9,994 bases of DNA from Verrucomicrobiota bacterium (GCA_030916665.1 JAUPWC010000578.1:1-9994); one strand, 5' to 3'. Shown: positions 4,960 to 9,994, numbered from the stretch's first letter. Translations and numbers: made by a program. Notes: a model not told the origin generated them from the letters alone.

Positions 4960-5088
4960 ATGATGCGACAGAGCGCGGATGCGTGGTGGTGGGGGCTGCC
5001 GGTGCGAGTGCAAGCCGGGATGCTGGCGGGGGCGCTGGTGCCGTGGTGCTGGCTCGGGGTGGAGCTGGTGCGGTGGGGGGCGAAGTGA
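4960..5088 (+). CDS. Tiny predicted membrane protein (42 aa)
   Basis: The ATG at 4960 (a second ATG follows at once) is preceded by GAGAGGG with 6 nt spacing. The 42-residue product has a tryptophan-rich segment (DAWWWGLPV, residues 7-15) and then a hydrophobic stretch from about residue 18 to 36 (including MLAGALVPWCWLGVEL), long enough for one membrane-spanning helix, with a basic end. A longer frame from 4786 is open but has no ribosome binding site. It is the first gene of the rightward module. A role cannot be assigned; small membrane proteins of this kind include superinfection-exclusion and holin-like peptides, but nothing here decides. Confidence 0.5.
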   Translation: MMRQSADAWWWGLPVRVQAGMLAGALVPWCWLGVELVRWGAK

Positions 5089-5102
5089 GGAGGGGGGCGC
5101 GG

Positions 5103-5315
5103 GTGTATATCGTCAAGCCGGCGGCGGCGGATGCGGCGGAGCTGCTCGTGCTGGTGCCTGGTGGGGTGTGGGCGCCGATCGAGTTTCTGCCGCGGGCGTG
5201 TCGGTTCGATCCTGACGTGGCGGCGCGGTGGGTGCGCGAGCTGCCGGCGATGGCCGGCGCGGTGGTGGTGCGGGCGGCGTGTGACTGCGCGCGGTGCGTG
5301 CGGGTGGCGTCATGA
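5103..5315 (+). CDS. Small protein with C-terminal cysteine cluster (70 aa), GTG start
   Basis: I chose the GTG at 5103, which has AGGAGG with 9 nt spacing, a near-perfect Shine-Dalgarno. An in-frame GTG at 5085 would overlap the upstream gene and lacks such a site. The first 35 residues are beta-strand-like (MYIVKPAAADAAELLVLVPG, then VWAPIEFLP). The C-terminal end contains three clustered cysteines (CDCARC, residues 60-65) plus a cysteine at 33, which could bind a metal ion. The stop overlaps the next start (ATGA). The family is unknown to me. Confidence 0.55.
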   Translation: MYIVKPAAADAAELLVLVPGGVWAPIEFLPRACRFDPDVAARWVRELPAMAGAVVVRAACDCARCVRVAS

Positions 5316-5593
5316 GGGGCTTGGCGGCGGGCGTGTGGCGGCGCCGGGTGCGGGTGGATAGTGACGGCACGGGGCCGCGGTGGCATGACGTGTACGTGCT
5401 GCCGGCGTCCGGTGAGGATTACTGGGCCTCGGTGACGGATGTGCCCTGTCCGGTGGCGTCGTGTGATGGCCTGGTGCGGTGGGCCGAAGCCGGCGCGGTG
5501 CCGGGGTGGCGTCGGTGCGACGGGTGCGGGCGGGAGTATCTCGCCGTGGGGAACCTGGCCTCGCCAGCGTTGCGCCGGCAGGTGCGGCGATGA
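5312..5593 (+). CDS. Zinc-ribbon-like small protein (93 aa)
   Basis: The ATG at 5312 overlaps the upstream TGA (ATGA). The product has two cysteine pairs, C46-x4-C51 and C69-x2-C72, in the order expected of a zinc ribbon (CPVASC, then 17 residues, then CDGCGREY). The N-terminal 40 residues are basic and then beta-rich (WHDVYVLPASGEDYWASV). Zinc ribbons of this kind in small phage proteins usually contact nucleic acid or another protein, but the family is not recognised. The stop overlaps the next gene's ATG (ATGA), so translation is coupled through the cluster. Confidence 0.6.
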   Translation: MRGLAAGVWRRRVRVDSDGTGPRWHDVYVLPASGEDYWASVTDVPCPVASCDGLVRWAEAGAVPGWRRCDGCGREYLAVGNLASPALRRQVRR

Positions 5594-5841
5594 TGCGGCG
5601 GGGGGCGCGGGGCGCGGAGTCGTCCGGGGTGCTGCTGTTCCGTCTCATTGCGGCGCGGTCGGCTGTCTCTAGCGTGCGGTGGGCGTTGGGGTCGGCGAGG
5701 CGGGCGGGCTCGGATAGTGCCTGCCGGCGGTTGCGGGGCGTGCGGGCAAGCCTGGGGGGCGTGGTGCGGCATCTGGAGCGGTTGCACGGTGAGGCCTGCC
5801 GGCGGGAGTTCGCCGAGCGGCAAGCGGCGGGGCAGTCGTGA
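5590..5841 (+). CDS. Arginine-rich hypothetical protein (83 aa)
   Basis: The ATG at 5590 overlaps the upstream TGA; another ATG follows three bases later. The product is very rich in arginine (more than 15 of 83) with alanine, serine and leucine, and reads as two or three amphipathic helices (residues 14-34, and about 47-78, including VVRHLERLHGEACRREFAER). The basic helices suggest nucleic-acid binding. It has two cysteines but no paired motif. The TGA overlaps the next GTG. I do not recognise it. Long open frames on the opposite strand here are shadows caused by high GC. Confidence 0.5.
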   Translation: MMRRGARGAESSGVLLFRLIAARSAVSSVRWALGSARRAGSDSACRRLRGVRASLGGVVRHLERLHGEACRREFAERQAAGQS

Positions 5842-6059
5842 GCTATCAGCCGGCCAGCGCGGTGCCCTGCGTGCCGGGGAAGCGGTATCACTGCTGGTCG
5901 GTGTCTCGGGCGATGGGGCTCGGGGGGCGGCGCGTGGTGGAGTGGCAAAGCTGCCAGCGCTGCGGCTGCATGCGGGAACGGGTGATCGACGGGGCGCGGC
6001 CGACGATGGGGCGCGGGTGGCAATACAACGCAGGGCGCAAGGGGGGTGATCGTGGGTGA
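5838..6059 (+). CDS. Small cysteine-motif protein (73 aa), GTG start
   Basis: The GTG at 5838 overlaps the upstream TGA (GTGA). The product has C11, H18, C19 and a C39-x2-C42-x-C44 group (WQSCQRCGCMRER), which could form a small zinc site; the W-x2-CxxCG form resembles short zinc-ribbon proteins of phages. The C-terminal region is glycine- and basic-rich (GWQYNAGRKGG). The TGA overlaps the next GTG (GTGA). The family is not assigned. Confidence 0.55.
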   Translation: MSYQPASAVPCVPGKRYHCWSVSRAMGLGGRRVVEWQSCQRCGCMRERVIDGARPTMGRGWQYNAGRKGGDRG

Positions 6060-6172
6060 CGGAACGGCGCAAGCTGTCAGTATTCGAGGCTGCCGCGTGG
6101 GCGGTAGGCTTGGCGGCGTGGTCGGTGTTTCTCGTGTGGGTGGCGGGGCAGTTGTTCCGGGCTGGCGGGTAG
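6056..6172 (+). CDS. Tiny single-span membrane protein (38 aa), GTG start
   Basis: This frame is below usual size limits but is well supported. Its GTG (6056-6058) overlaps the upstream stop as GTGA, the same coupling used by the previous genes. The product opens with charged residues (TERRKL), then has about 22 uninterrupted hydrophobic residues (AAAWAVGLAAWSVFLVWVAG, residues 11-30, and beyond), then QLFRAGG and a TAG. A positive N-terminus before a single span predicts N-in, C-out orientation. A competing frame (6046-6330) overlaps it. The role is unknown. Confidence 0.55.
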   Translation: MTERRKLSVFEAAAWAVGLAAWSVFLVWVAGQLFRAGG

Positions 6173-6330
6173 CACGTCCGGTCGGGCCGGGGCGGGCGGT
6201 GTGGTTCGGGTTCCGGCCTGGGCGGGTGCTGTGGGTGTCGAGGCCGGCGGGCGCGTGGGTGTTCTCGTCGCGTGACGTGGCGCGCCGATTCGGTGAGGCT
6301 TTCGGGGGGTGGGCGGAGCGGGTGCGGTAG
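6136..6330 (+). CDS. Small hypothetical protein (64 aa), start uncertain
   Basis: The frame ending at the TAG 6328-6330 has a protein-like C-terminal part: RAVWFGFRPGRVLWVSRPAG (two beta strands) followed by a helix with FSSRDVARRFGEAF. The start is unclear. The GTG at 6136 lies inside the membrane-protein gene without a visible Shine-Dalgarno; the GTG at 6199 would give 43 residues, with a G-rich sequence upstream. The frame remains open back to 6046, but that part overlaps a better gene. Moderate evidence for a gene, weak evidence for its start. Confidence 0.4.
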   Translation: MGGGAVVPGWRVARPVGPGRAVWFGFRPGRVLWVSRPAGAWVFSSRDVARRFGEAFGGWAERVR

Positions 6331-6397
6331 TGCTTCATCAACGGCGCGTCTGCCGGCCGTCAATGTGAACGGTGCGAGCGGCGCGCGTTTCAATCGC

Positions 6398-6414
6398 AGG
6401 GGTGACACAGTGGG
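6398..6414 (+). promoter_or_regulatory. Duplicated translation leader, copy 1
   Basis: The leader GGGTGACACAGTGGGAA starts at 6400 and contains the GTG start (6410-6412) of the DUF932-like gene. The same 17 bases recur at the start at 8129. GGTGA is complementary to UCACC near the 3' end of bacterial 16S rRNA (established: ...GAUCACCUCCUUUCU), so this is an extended Shine-Dalgarno shifted toward the start codon. Confidence 0.6.
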
Positions 6415-7555
6415 AACAGTGGCAAACGGACAGAACATCTACAGCGCGTCGGCACAGTGGGCAAGCCGGCCGGACGATGAGCGGTTCACGTCCCTGGACG
6501 CGCTACAGGCGGCGTGCGATGCGGATCGTACCGCAAGCGTTGAAAAGGTCGTGGCGGTGCGGGACGTGCGGGCGGTGGTCCTGGAGTCGGGCGCGGTCGG
6601 GCTGCAGGGTACGACGTCGCAGGCGAAGTTGAATCATTACAGTTTCGGGCAGGTCGCATCGGTGGCCGGGGCGCCTGGCGGCTACCTGCGATCGCTCTCG
6701 CCGGATCTGGCGGTGAGCTGCATCAATCACGGGTTCGATCGCCTGGCAGACGAGAAGCGGCGCGAGAATCACAAGCTGTTACTCCGCAAGCCTGACGGGG
6801 CGGGGGAGCTGGCGACGGTGCGCGCGTTGAATAGCACGGCGTACGCGCGGGTGTGGGATTCGCAGGTGTGCACCGCGGCGCGCCGGCTGCAGGATGCCGG
6901 GTTCGCTCTGCCGCTGGATTGGTCCGGCAAGCCGGCGGGCGCGTACCGGGGCGATCGTGATGCGTTCGTGTTCCTCACGAACGGGGGATCGATCGTCGAA
7001 GATCCGACCCTGCGGGCGGCCTGGTCGGGGGGCTCGGGGCCTGGCGGGCTGGCGTCTCTCCCGACGATGTACCGCGGCGTGATCTTGAGGAATAGCGAGG
7101 TGGGCGCGGCGTGCCTGAGCGTCGAAACATTCCTCTTCCGCGTGACGTGTGGGAATCACATCATCTGGAGCGCTGAGAATCATCGGCAGTTCAAGCGGCG
7201 GCACGTCGGCACCGCGGCGCGCGACTGGTCGCATGTGCTGGCGACCGTGATCCGTAGCGAGCTGACGCGTACAGGGTCCGCGGACGAAACGCGGATCGCT
7301 GCCCTGGCGGAGCACATCATCGGCAAGGATCGCGACAAGGTGATCGAAGTCGGGCGCGGGCTCGGGCTGTCGCGTGATCTGGCGGAGTCTGCCTACGATC
7401 GCGCGGAGCGCGACGAATCGTGTTCTCCGCGGTCGGCGTGGGGCTACGCGAACGGGATTACGCGCGTGTCGCAGGATGCCGCGTTCCAAGATGATCGGTA
7501 CTCGCTCGACCTGGCGGCCGGCCGGCTGCTGGCGCGAATCCCGGTGTACGCGTGA
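6410..7555 (+). CDS. DUF932-like phage/plasmid protein (381 aa)
   Basis: The start is the GTG at 6410 after AGGGGTGACACA; an open frame reaches back to 6272 but overlaps the previous gene and has no ribosome binding site. The middle of the protein, residues 220-270, carries the clearest family pattern: YRGVILRNSEVGAACLSVET, then FLFRVTCGNHIIW, then a basic FKRRHVG. That NSE-x-G, then CGN(H/G) order is typical of DUF932, a family found on phages and plasmids, usually 250-400 residues, with no established biochemical role. Residues 70-105 (LNHYSFGQVASVAGAPGGYL) also fit the N-terminal part of this family. The last 60 residues are helical. It is the largest complete gene in the window, and its stop overlaps the next start (TGATG). 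Family membership is probable; function unknown. Confidence 0.7.
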   Translation: MGTVANGQNIYSASAQWASRPDDERFTSLDALQAACDADRTASVEKVVAVRDVRAVVLESGAVGLQGTTSQAKLNHYSFGQVASVAGAPGGYLRSLSPDLAVSCINHGFDRLADEKRRENHKLLLRKPDGAGELATVRALNSTAYARVWDSQVCTAARRLQDAGFALPLDWSGKPAGAYRGDRDAFVFLTNGGSIVEDPTLRAAWSGGSGPGGLASLPTMYRGVILRNSEVGAACLSVETFLFRVTCGNHIIWSAENHRQFKRRHVGTAARDWSHVLATVIRSELTRTGSADETRIAALAEHIIGKDRDKVIEVGRGLGLSRDLAESAYDRAERDESCSPRSAWGYANGITRVSQDAAFQDDRYSLDLAAGRLLARIPVYA

Positions 7556-8067
7556 TGGCGGGCTATCTCTGCTCGGTGTGCGGGCTCCATTCGGCGACGG
7601 TGAACGGGTGCGGGTGTCTGCCGGCTCTCGAACCGTTGCCGGATTTCTCGGGCATCGAACCGGGGGAGCTGGGCCGCGTGGTGCTGCTGTTCGTCATGTC
7701 GGCGCCGGATCGCGTGTTCTCGTGTGATCTGGCGGAGCTCGAGCAAGCCGATCACTACGGGGTGAGCGTGATCGGCGGGCTCGGCGGGCGGGCGGCGGAT
7801 GCCGTGGTGCTGCGGCATGTGACGGACGCGCGCGGGCGCATCGCACGGGCGATCGACGTCAAGCGGTCGTACGCCGCTGAGGAAACCCGGCGCGCGCGTG
7901 CGGCACTGCAGGCCGGCGAGACGGCTACAGCGGGCACGGGCGGGGGCGGTGGGGGCGCGCGGGTGCTGCGTCCAGTGGCGCCGAACAATCGACCGCCGGG
8001 CGGGGTGGGGGTGGCTCTCGGGGCTCCGGCGGCGGCGCCGGCTGTCTCGGTCGGGTGGGATTTCTAG
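7555..8067 (+). CDS. Protein with N-terminal cysteine pairs and low-complexity tail (170 aa)
   Basis: The ATG at 7555 overlaps the DUF932-like stop by one base. Residues 6-21 hold C6-x2-C9 and C19-x-C21 (CSVCG, then GCGC), a possible compact zinc site. Residues 40-115 look folded, with hydrophobic strands and helices (RVVLLFVMSAPDRVFSCDLA; SVIGGLGG; ADAVVLRHVTDARGRIARAI). From about residue 118 on, the sequence is glycine, alanine and proline rich, including a run of glycines, and is probably disordered. It ends with VSVGWDF; short acidic or aromatic tails like this on flexible linkers are seen in phage single-stranded DNA-binding proteins, but I see no OB-fold signature, so that is only an idea. 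Confidence 0.6.
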   Translation: MAGYLCSVCGLHSATVNGCGCLPALEPLPDFSGIEPGELGRVVLLFVMSAPDRVFSCDLAELEQADHYGVSVIGGLGGRAADAVVLRHVTDARGRIARAIDVKRSYAAEETRRARAALQAGETATAGTGGGGGGARVLRPVAPNNRPPGGVGVALGAPAAAPAVSVGWDF

Positions 8068-8080
8068 GCAACGTCAACGG

Positions 8081-8109
8081 GGGACGGGCGCGCCTGGCGC
8101 GTCCGTCCC
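8081..8109 (+). terminator. Strong GC-rich hairpin between genes
   Basis: GGGACGGGCGCGC (8081-8093) pairs with GCGCGTCCGTCCC (8097-8109) around a 3-nt loop; the only non-Watson-Crick position is G-T (G-U in RNA). This is the strongest hairpin I found in the window. It lies between the stop at 8067 and the start at 8129. No T-run follows, so it may be a barrier or mRNA-stabilising hairpin rather than an intrinsic terminator. Confidence 0.55.
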
Positions 8110-8116
8110 TAGATTC

Positions 8117-8133
8117 GAGGGTGACACAGTGGG
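8117..8133 (+). promoter_or_regulatory. Duplicated translation leader, copy 2
   Basis: The repeat GGGTGACACAGTGGGAA starts at 8119 and contains the GTG start at 8129. The preceding bases (TTCGA against TCGCAG at copy 1) are also similar. The copy begins 8 nt after the strong hairpin at 8081-8109. Confidence 0.6.
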
Positions 8134-8485
8134 AATCACGGTCAAGATCATCGAACAATCGGGCGCGGCGCCGGCCGGCAAGTTGGCGGACGCTGAATTG
8201 CACTTCTCGGATGGTCCGCTCGGCGGGCTCAAGCTGATCGGGTTCGCGATCTGGGAACGGCGCGACGGGTCGGGCCGCAACGTGACGTTTCCGGCGCGTC
8301 AGTACTCGGTCAACGGTGAGCGCCGGTCGTTCGCTCTCCTGCGGCCGGTCGTCGATACCAGCGCGCAAGATCGCGTGCGGGAGCTGGTGCTGCAGGCGTT
8401 CGAGGCGTTCGAGGCGGAACAGCGCGCGAACATGGCGCGGGGCGGGTGGGCGGCCGACTCGGCGCCGGCTGGCGATCGGTTCTAG
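8129..8485 (+). CDS. Small phage protein, weakly SpoVG-like (118 aa)
   Basis: The GTG at 8129 follows GAGGGTGACACA. Residues 2-45 alternate beta strands (ITVKIIEQ; DAELHFSDG; LKLIGFAIWERRDG). Residues 52-72 contain VTFPARQYSVNGERRSFALL, and residues 80-98 form a helix (DRVRELVLQAFEAFEAEQR). The order of beta sheet, a strand with FPAR, then a C-terminal helix ending in a VLQAFEAFE-type pattern resembles SpoVG, a small nucleic-acid-binding protein whose helix carries VLEAYE. Small phage proteins of this layout are common next to replication and DUF932 genes, as I recall. The resemblance is by pattern only. It shares its leader with the DUF932-like gene, which suggests matched expression. Confidence 0.6.
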   Translation: MGITVKIIEQSGAAPAGKLADAELHFSDGPLGGLKLIGFAIWERRDGSGRNVTFPARQYSVNGERRSFALLRPVVDTSAQDRVRELVLQAFEAFEAEQRANMARGGWAADSAPAGDRF

Positions 8486-8549
8486 GGGTTCGGGCTCGGG
8501 CCTGGGGCGTGTCCTGGGCTCGGGCTCTTTTCTCGTACGGGGTGATGCT

Positions 8550-8804
8550 ATGGCGTGGATTGGTGATGCCGCTACGCTGCGGCGGGTGTTGGACGGCGAA
8601 GGGGTGGTACAGGACGACACCGGGGCGTACGCTGTCTCGGGTACGGTGTCGTCGTTCATGGGGGCGGGGGACGAGTGGATCGTCGGCGATGACGCGTACG
8701 CGTGCTGCAAGGGTGGGCGCGTGGTGCATCTGGCGACCGCTCTCGGCGCGCAGTCGTTCGGCATGGCGATCACGGTGATCGGCTGCGATGGGGCGGAGTC
8801 GTGA
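8550..8804 (+). CDS. Hypothetical protein (84 aa)
   Basis: The ATG at 8550 is preceded by GGGGTGATGCT, the same GGGTGA-N4-start layout as the genes at 6410 and 8129. The product (MAWIGDAATLRRVLDGEGVV, then SGTVSSFMGAGDEWIVGDDA and HLATALGAQSFGMAITVIG) is acidic and mostly beta with two adjacent cysteines at 52-53. I do not recognise it. Its TGA overlaps the next GTG (GTGA). The 64 bp before it contain GGGCTCGGG twice and CTCTTTTCTC, without a clear hairpin. Confidence 0.6.
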   Translation: MAWIGDAATLRRVLDGEGVVQDDTGAYAVSGTVSSFMGAGDEWIVGDDAYACCKGGRVVHLATALGAQSFGMAITVIGCDGAES

Positions 8805-9079
8805 GGCGTCCGGCGGAGTCGGCTAGCTTGGTCGATGCTGTCGAGGTCCGCGATCGGGCTCTCGTCGATGTCGTGCGGCGCGCGTTGCGTCCGTGCGGCC
8901 TGGCGGTCGCGTCGGATGGCGCGGGCCTGTGGGCTGTCGTGGGGCGGGATGATGCCGGCGACGATGTGATCTCGCCGATGGCGTACGCGCGGCGGCTGGG
9001 GGCCGCGGAGCTGGCGCGGTGGGCGGATGGGTGGCTCTCGGCCTGGCGCGTGTGGGGCGGGGGTGGCGCGGTGATCTAG
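8801..9079 (+). CDS. Hypothetical protein (92 aa), GTG start
   Basis: The GTG at 8801 overlaps the upstream stop (GTGA), so the two genes are translationally coupled. The product is helical at first (DAVEVRDRALVDVVRRALRP), then has a short beta pair (GLAVASDGAGLWAVVGRDDA), then a second helix with several tryptophans (LARWADGWLSAWRVWGGGG). The family is not known. It is the last gene of the rightward cluster and is followed by about 450 bp without a gene. Confidence 0.55.
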   Translation: MRRPAESASLVDAVEVRDRALVDVVRRALRPCGLAVASDGAGLWAVVGRDDAGDDVISPMAYARRLGAAELARWADGWLSAWRVWGGGGAVI

Positions 9080-9152
9080 CGTTCGGCCTGGCGGGCACGG
9101 TTCAAGGGCTCGGCGGTCGCCTGATAGCGGCTGCCGGGCTCTTTTTGCGTAC

Positions 9153-9183
9153 GCCGAATCGGGCCTTTTTCGGGCGGTTTTTC
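9153..9183 (+). terminator. Possible intrinsic terminator after the rightward cluster
   Basis: GCCGAA (9153-9158) can pair with TTCGGGC (9169-9175) with one bulged base, followed by GG and TTTTT (9178-9182). The stem is short. A further TTTTT at 9142-9146 follows GGGCTC without a clear stem. The position, about 75 bp after the last stop of the cluster, fits a terminator. Confidence 0.35.
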
Positions 9184-9195
9184 GTGAGCTGGTAG

Positions 9196-9306
9196 CGTGT
9201 GCCTTTCGCTGTGCGCGCGAAAGCGCCGCATCCGCACGCGCACACGGGTCACACGGGGTCGGCGTCGGCCGGCGGCGGTTCGGCTCCCGTCACCGGATGC
9301 GTGCGC
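9196..9306. ncRNA. Multi-stem structured region, candidate noncoding RNA or switch
   Basis: CTTTCGC (9203-9209) and GCGAAAG (9217-9223) form a perfect 7-bp hairpin with a 7-nt loop. Directly outside it, CGTGTGC (9196-9202) pairs with GCACACG (9240-9246). GCGCCGCATCCG (9223-9234) pairs with CGGATGCGTGCGC (9294-9306) with one bulge. GTGCGCG (9211-9217) can alternatively pair with CGCGCAC (9237-9243), which excludes the first hairpin. Competing stems between two genes suggest a regulatory RNA or attenuator, but the strand is not decided and no known RNA family was recognised. Confidence 0.35.
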
Positions 9307-9328
9307 GCGGCGTGCGGAGCGGGCTAGG

Positions 9329-9356
9329 ATGGCACGTCGCGAGTATGGCACGTCGC
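9329..9356. repeat. 12-bp direct repeat ATGGCACGTCGC
   Basis: Exact copies lie at 9329-9340 and 9345-9356, 16 bp apart start to start, about 100 bp upstream of the promoter-like site at 9453. Possibly paired activator or repressor sites. Confidence 0.5.
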
Positions 9357-9452
9357 CGCCTGGGGCGAAAGCGCCACGCGGCGGGAACAAAGGCGGCGCA
9401 TTGGTGGAGTTGTATGGGGTGCGTATCTTTCGACTCCGCGCCAAACGGTATC

Positions 9453-9482
9453 TTGACGCTGGCATGAGTTGGGCAGTAGAGT
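9453..9482 (+). promoter_or_regulatory. Candidate sigma70-type promoter for the gene at 9532
   Basis: TTGACG (9453-9458, five of six) and TAGAGT (9477-9482, four of six) are separated by 18 bp. The site is 50 bp upstream of the ATG at 9532 and downstream of the noncoding region, where a promoter would be expected. Confidence 0.45.
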
Positions 9483-9531
9483 GGCGCGCGGCTCGAGACG
9501 GGTCGCGATTCTCTTCGAAGGGAGTGGGCGC

Positions 9532-9994
9532 ATGGCGAAGGTCGTGAAGGGGCAGGACAAGACGGGGCCGGCGGTGGGGTATGCCGCGGGGTTGAAGCGC
9601 CTGGAGCGCAACCGGGCACGCCGGGAGCAGCGTGCGAGGGCGAAGCGCGCGGCGGAGCGAGCGAAAAAGGCCGTCGAGACGCCGCAGCACGAAGGGCCGA
9701 AGGGGCTCATCGACGAGTATCTGGCGAAGGATGCCGAGCCGAGCGTGTTCGGCGGTGGCGCAGCGGCAGAGGCGACGAACGCGGTGCCGCCCGGGTACAG
9801 CGGCGAAGCGGCGTTGCCGTCGGCCGATCGTGCCGGCGTGATCTACGGCAGTCCGCGCCTGGATCCCGATCTGCGGCTCGGCCGGCGCTCGGTCGAACAG
9901 CCCTGGGATCCGAAGCGCGTGTACGACGTGCGGATCGTCCGCGCGACGGACAACGCGGTGACGATGGTCAAGGGACTGTCGCAGGAGAGGGCGG
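9532..9994 (+). CDS. Hypothetical protein, N-terminal 154 residues, cut by window edge
   Basis: The ATG at 9532 follows AAGGGAG with about 7 nt spacing. The frame is open to the right edge. Residues 15-50 form a long, strongly basic helix with many arginines, lysines and alanines (RLERNRARREQRARAKRAAE). Residues 54-70 contain HEGPKGLIDEYLAKD. Residues 75-105 are glycine- and alanine-rich, and from about 108 the chain looks folded (AGVIYGSPRLDPDLRLGRRS, then VYDVRIVRATDNAVTMVKG). A basic coiled-coil N-terminus suggests nucleic-acid or scaffold binding. I do not recognise the family, and the function cannot be told from the visible part. It seems to start a new transcription unit. Confidence 0.65.
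   Translation, partial: MAKVVKGQDKTGPAVGYAAGLKRLERNRARREQRARAKRAAERAKKAVETPQHEGPKGLIDEYLAKDAEPSVFGGGAAAEATNAVPPGYSGEAALPSADRAGVIYGSPRLDPDLRLGRRSVEQPWDPKRVYDVRIVRATDNAVTMVKGLSQERA

Larger units (their letters stand above)
9080..9531. other. Noncoding stretch with T-tracts, hairpins and a promoter-like site
   Basis: No convincing gene is present. From left to right it holds T5 runs at 9142-9146, 9166-9170 and 9178-9182, a set of nested inverted repeats (9196-9306), a 12-bp direct repeat (9329-9356), and a promoter-like pair (9453-9482). A plus-strand frame from 9329 to 9547 is open, but it uses A or T at the third position in about a third of codons, unlike the neighbours, and lacks a Shine-Dalgarno. 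Confidence 0.55.

Noticed and set aside
5310..6438. Two long minus-strand open frames (343 and 339 aa) opposite the rightward small-gene cluster
   Set aside because: They are proline-, threonine- and arginine-rich low-complexity translations, typical of the antisense of GC-rich genes. The plus strand has coupled starts, ribosome binding sites and sensible proteins.
9329..9547. Plus-strand 72-codon frame before the last gene
   Set aside because: It overlaps the promoter-like site and the next start, has no Shine-Dalgarno at a usable distance, and its third-position composition differs from the neighbouring genes.
9076..9710. Minus-strand frames of 128-204 codons at the right end
   Set aside because: They cover the structured gap and the antisense of the gene at 9532, with serine-, arginine- and proline-rich low-complexity translation and no ribosome binding site.

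Overview
The window reads as part of the genome of a tailed double-stranded DNA bacteriophage (or a prophage or metagenomic phage contig) with a GC-rich genome. The evidence is the N-terminal end of a terminase large subunit at the left edge, a terminase-small-subunit-like DNA-binding protein, several small proteins of phage-type families (a DUF2829/Tad2-like protein, a DUF932-like protein), very tight gene packing with ATGA/GTGA start-stop overlaps, and frequent GTG starts. No tRNA, rRNA, integrase, transposase or CRISPR array was seen. The host cannot be named from this sequence; high GC and GTG usage only say that it is probably a GC-rich bacterium.

Layout. Positions 1-3883 are a leftward (minus-strand) packaging-type module. 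Read in the direction of transcription it holds a TerS-like protein (3883-3200), a DUF2829/Tad2-like protein (3108-2860), three very small genes (2852-2628, 2626-2474, 2477-2259, the last with a twin-arginine-like leader), an unrecognised 228-aa protein (2262-1576), a 185-aa protein whose C-terminal 81 residues look like a free-standing small phage protein with its own ribosome binding site (1586-1029), a 223-nt gap with a candidate promoter and a structured leader, an unrecognised 166-aa protein (805-305), and the start of TerL (301 to the left edge).

Positions 3884-4959 form a gene-poor stretch of about 1.1 kb between the two divergent arms. It contains a locally AT-richer patch, a five-unit 9-bp tandem repeat, a G-quadruplex-prone tract, several inverted repeats, and a perfect 14-bp AT-flanked palindrome. 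The plus strand changes from C-rich to G-rich across it, inside noncoding sequence. This is the natural place for divergent promoters, a repressor operator and possibly a replication origin.

Positions 4960-9079 are a rightward module of small genes: two tiny predicted membrane proteins, proteins with paired-cysteine (zinc-ribbon-like) motifs, a DUF932-like protein of 381 aa, a weakly SpoVG-like protein of 118 aa, and several unknowns. The first group is joined by 4-bp start-stop overlaps, so it is probably one translationally coupled unit. Three genes (starts 6410, 8129, 8550) share a GGGTGA-N4-start leader, and two of those leaders are identical over 17 bp. Positions 9080-9531 are noncoding, with T-tracts, strong inverted repeats and a candidate promoter, followed by a rightward gene at 9532 that runs off the right edge.

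The most interesting points are a probable anti-Thoeris (Tad2-type) protein sitting between the terminase genes, the in-frame nested start in the 185-aa gene, the duplicated translation leader, and the two structured noncoding regions. All functional calls rest on motif recognition by eye; no database search was possible.
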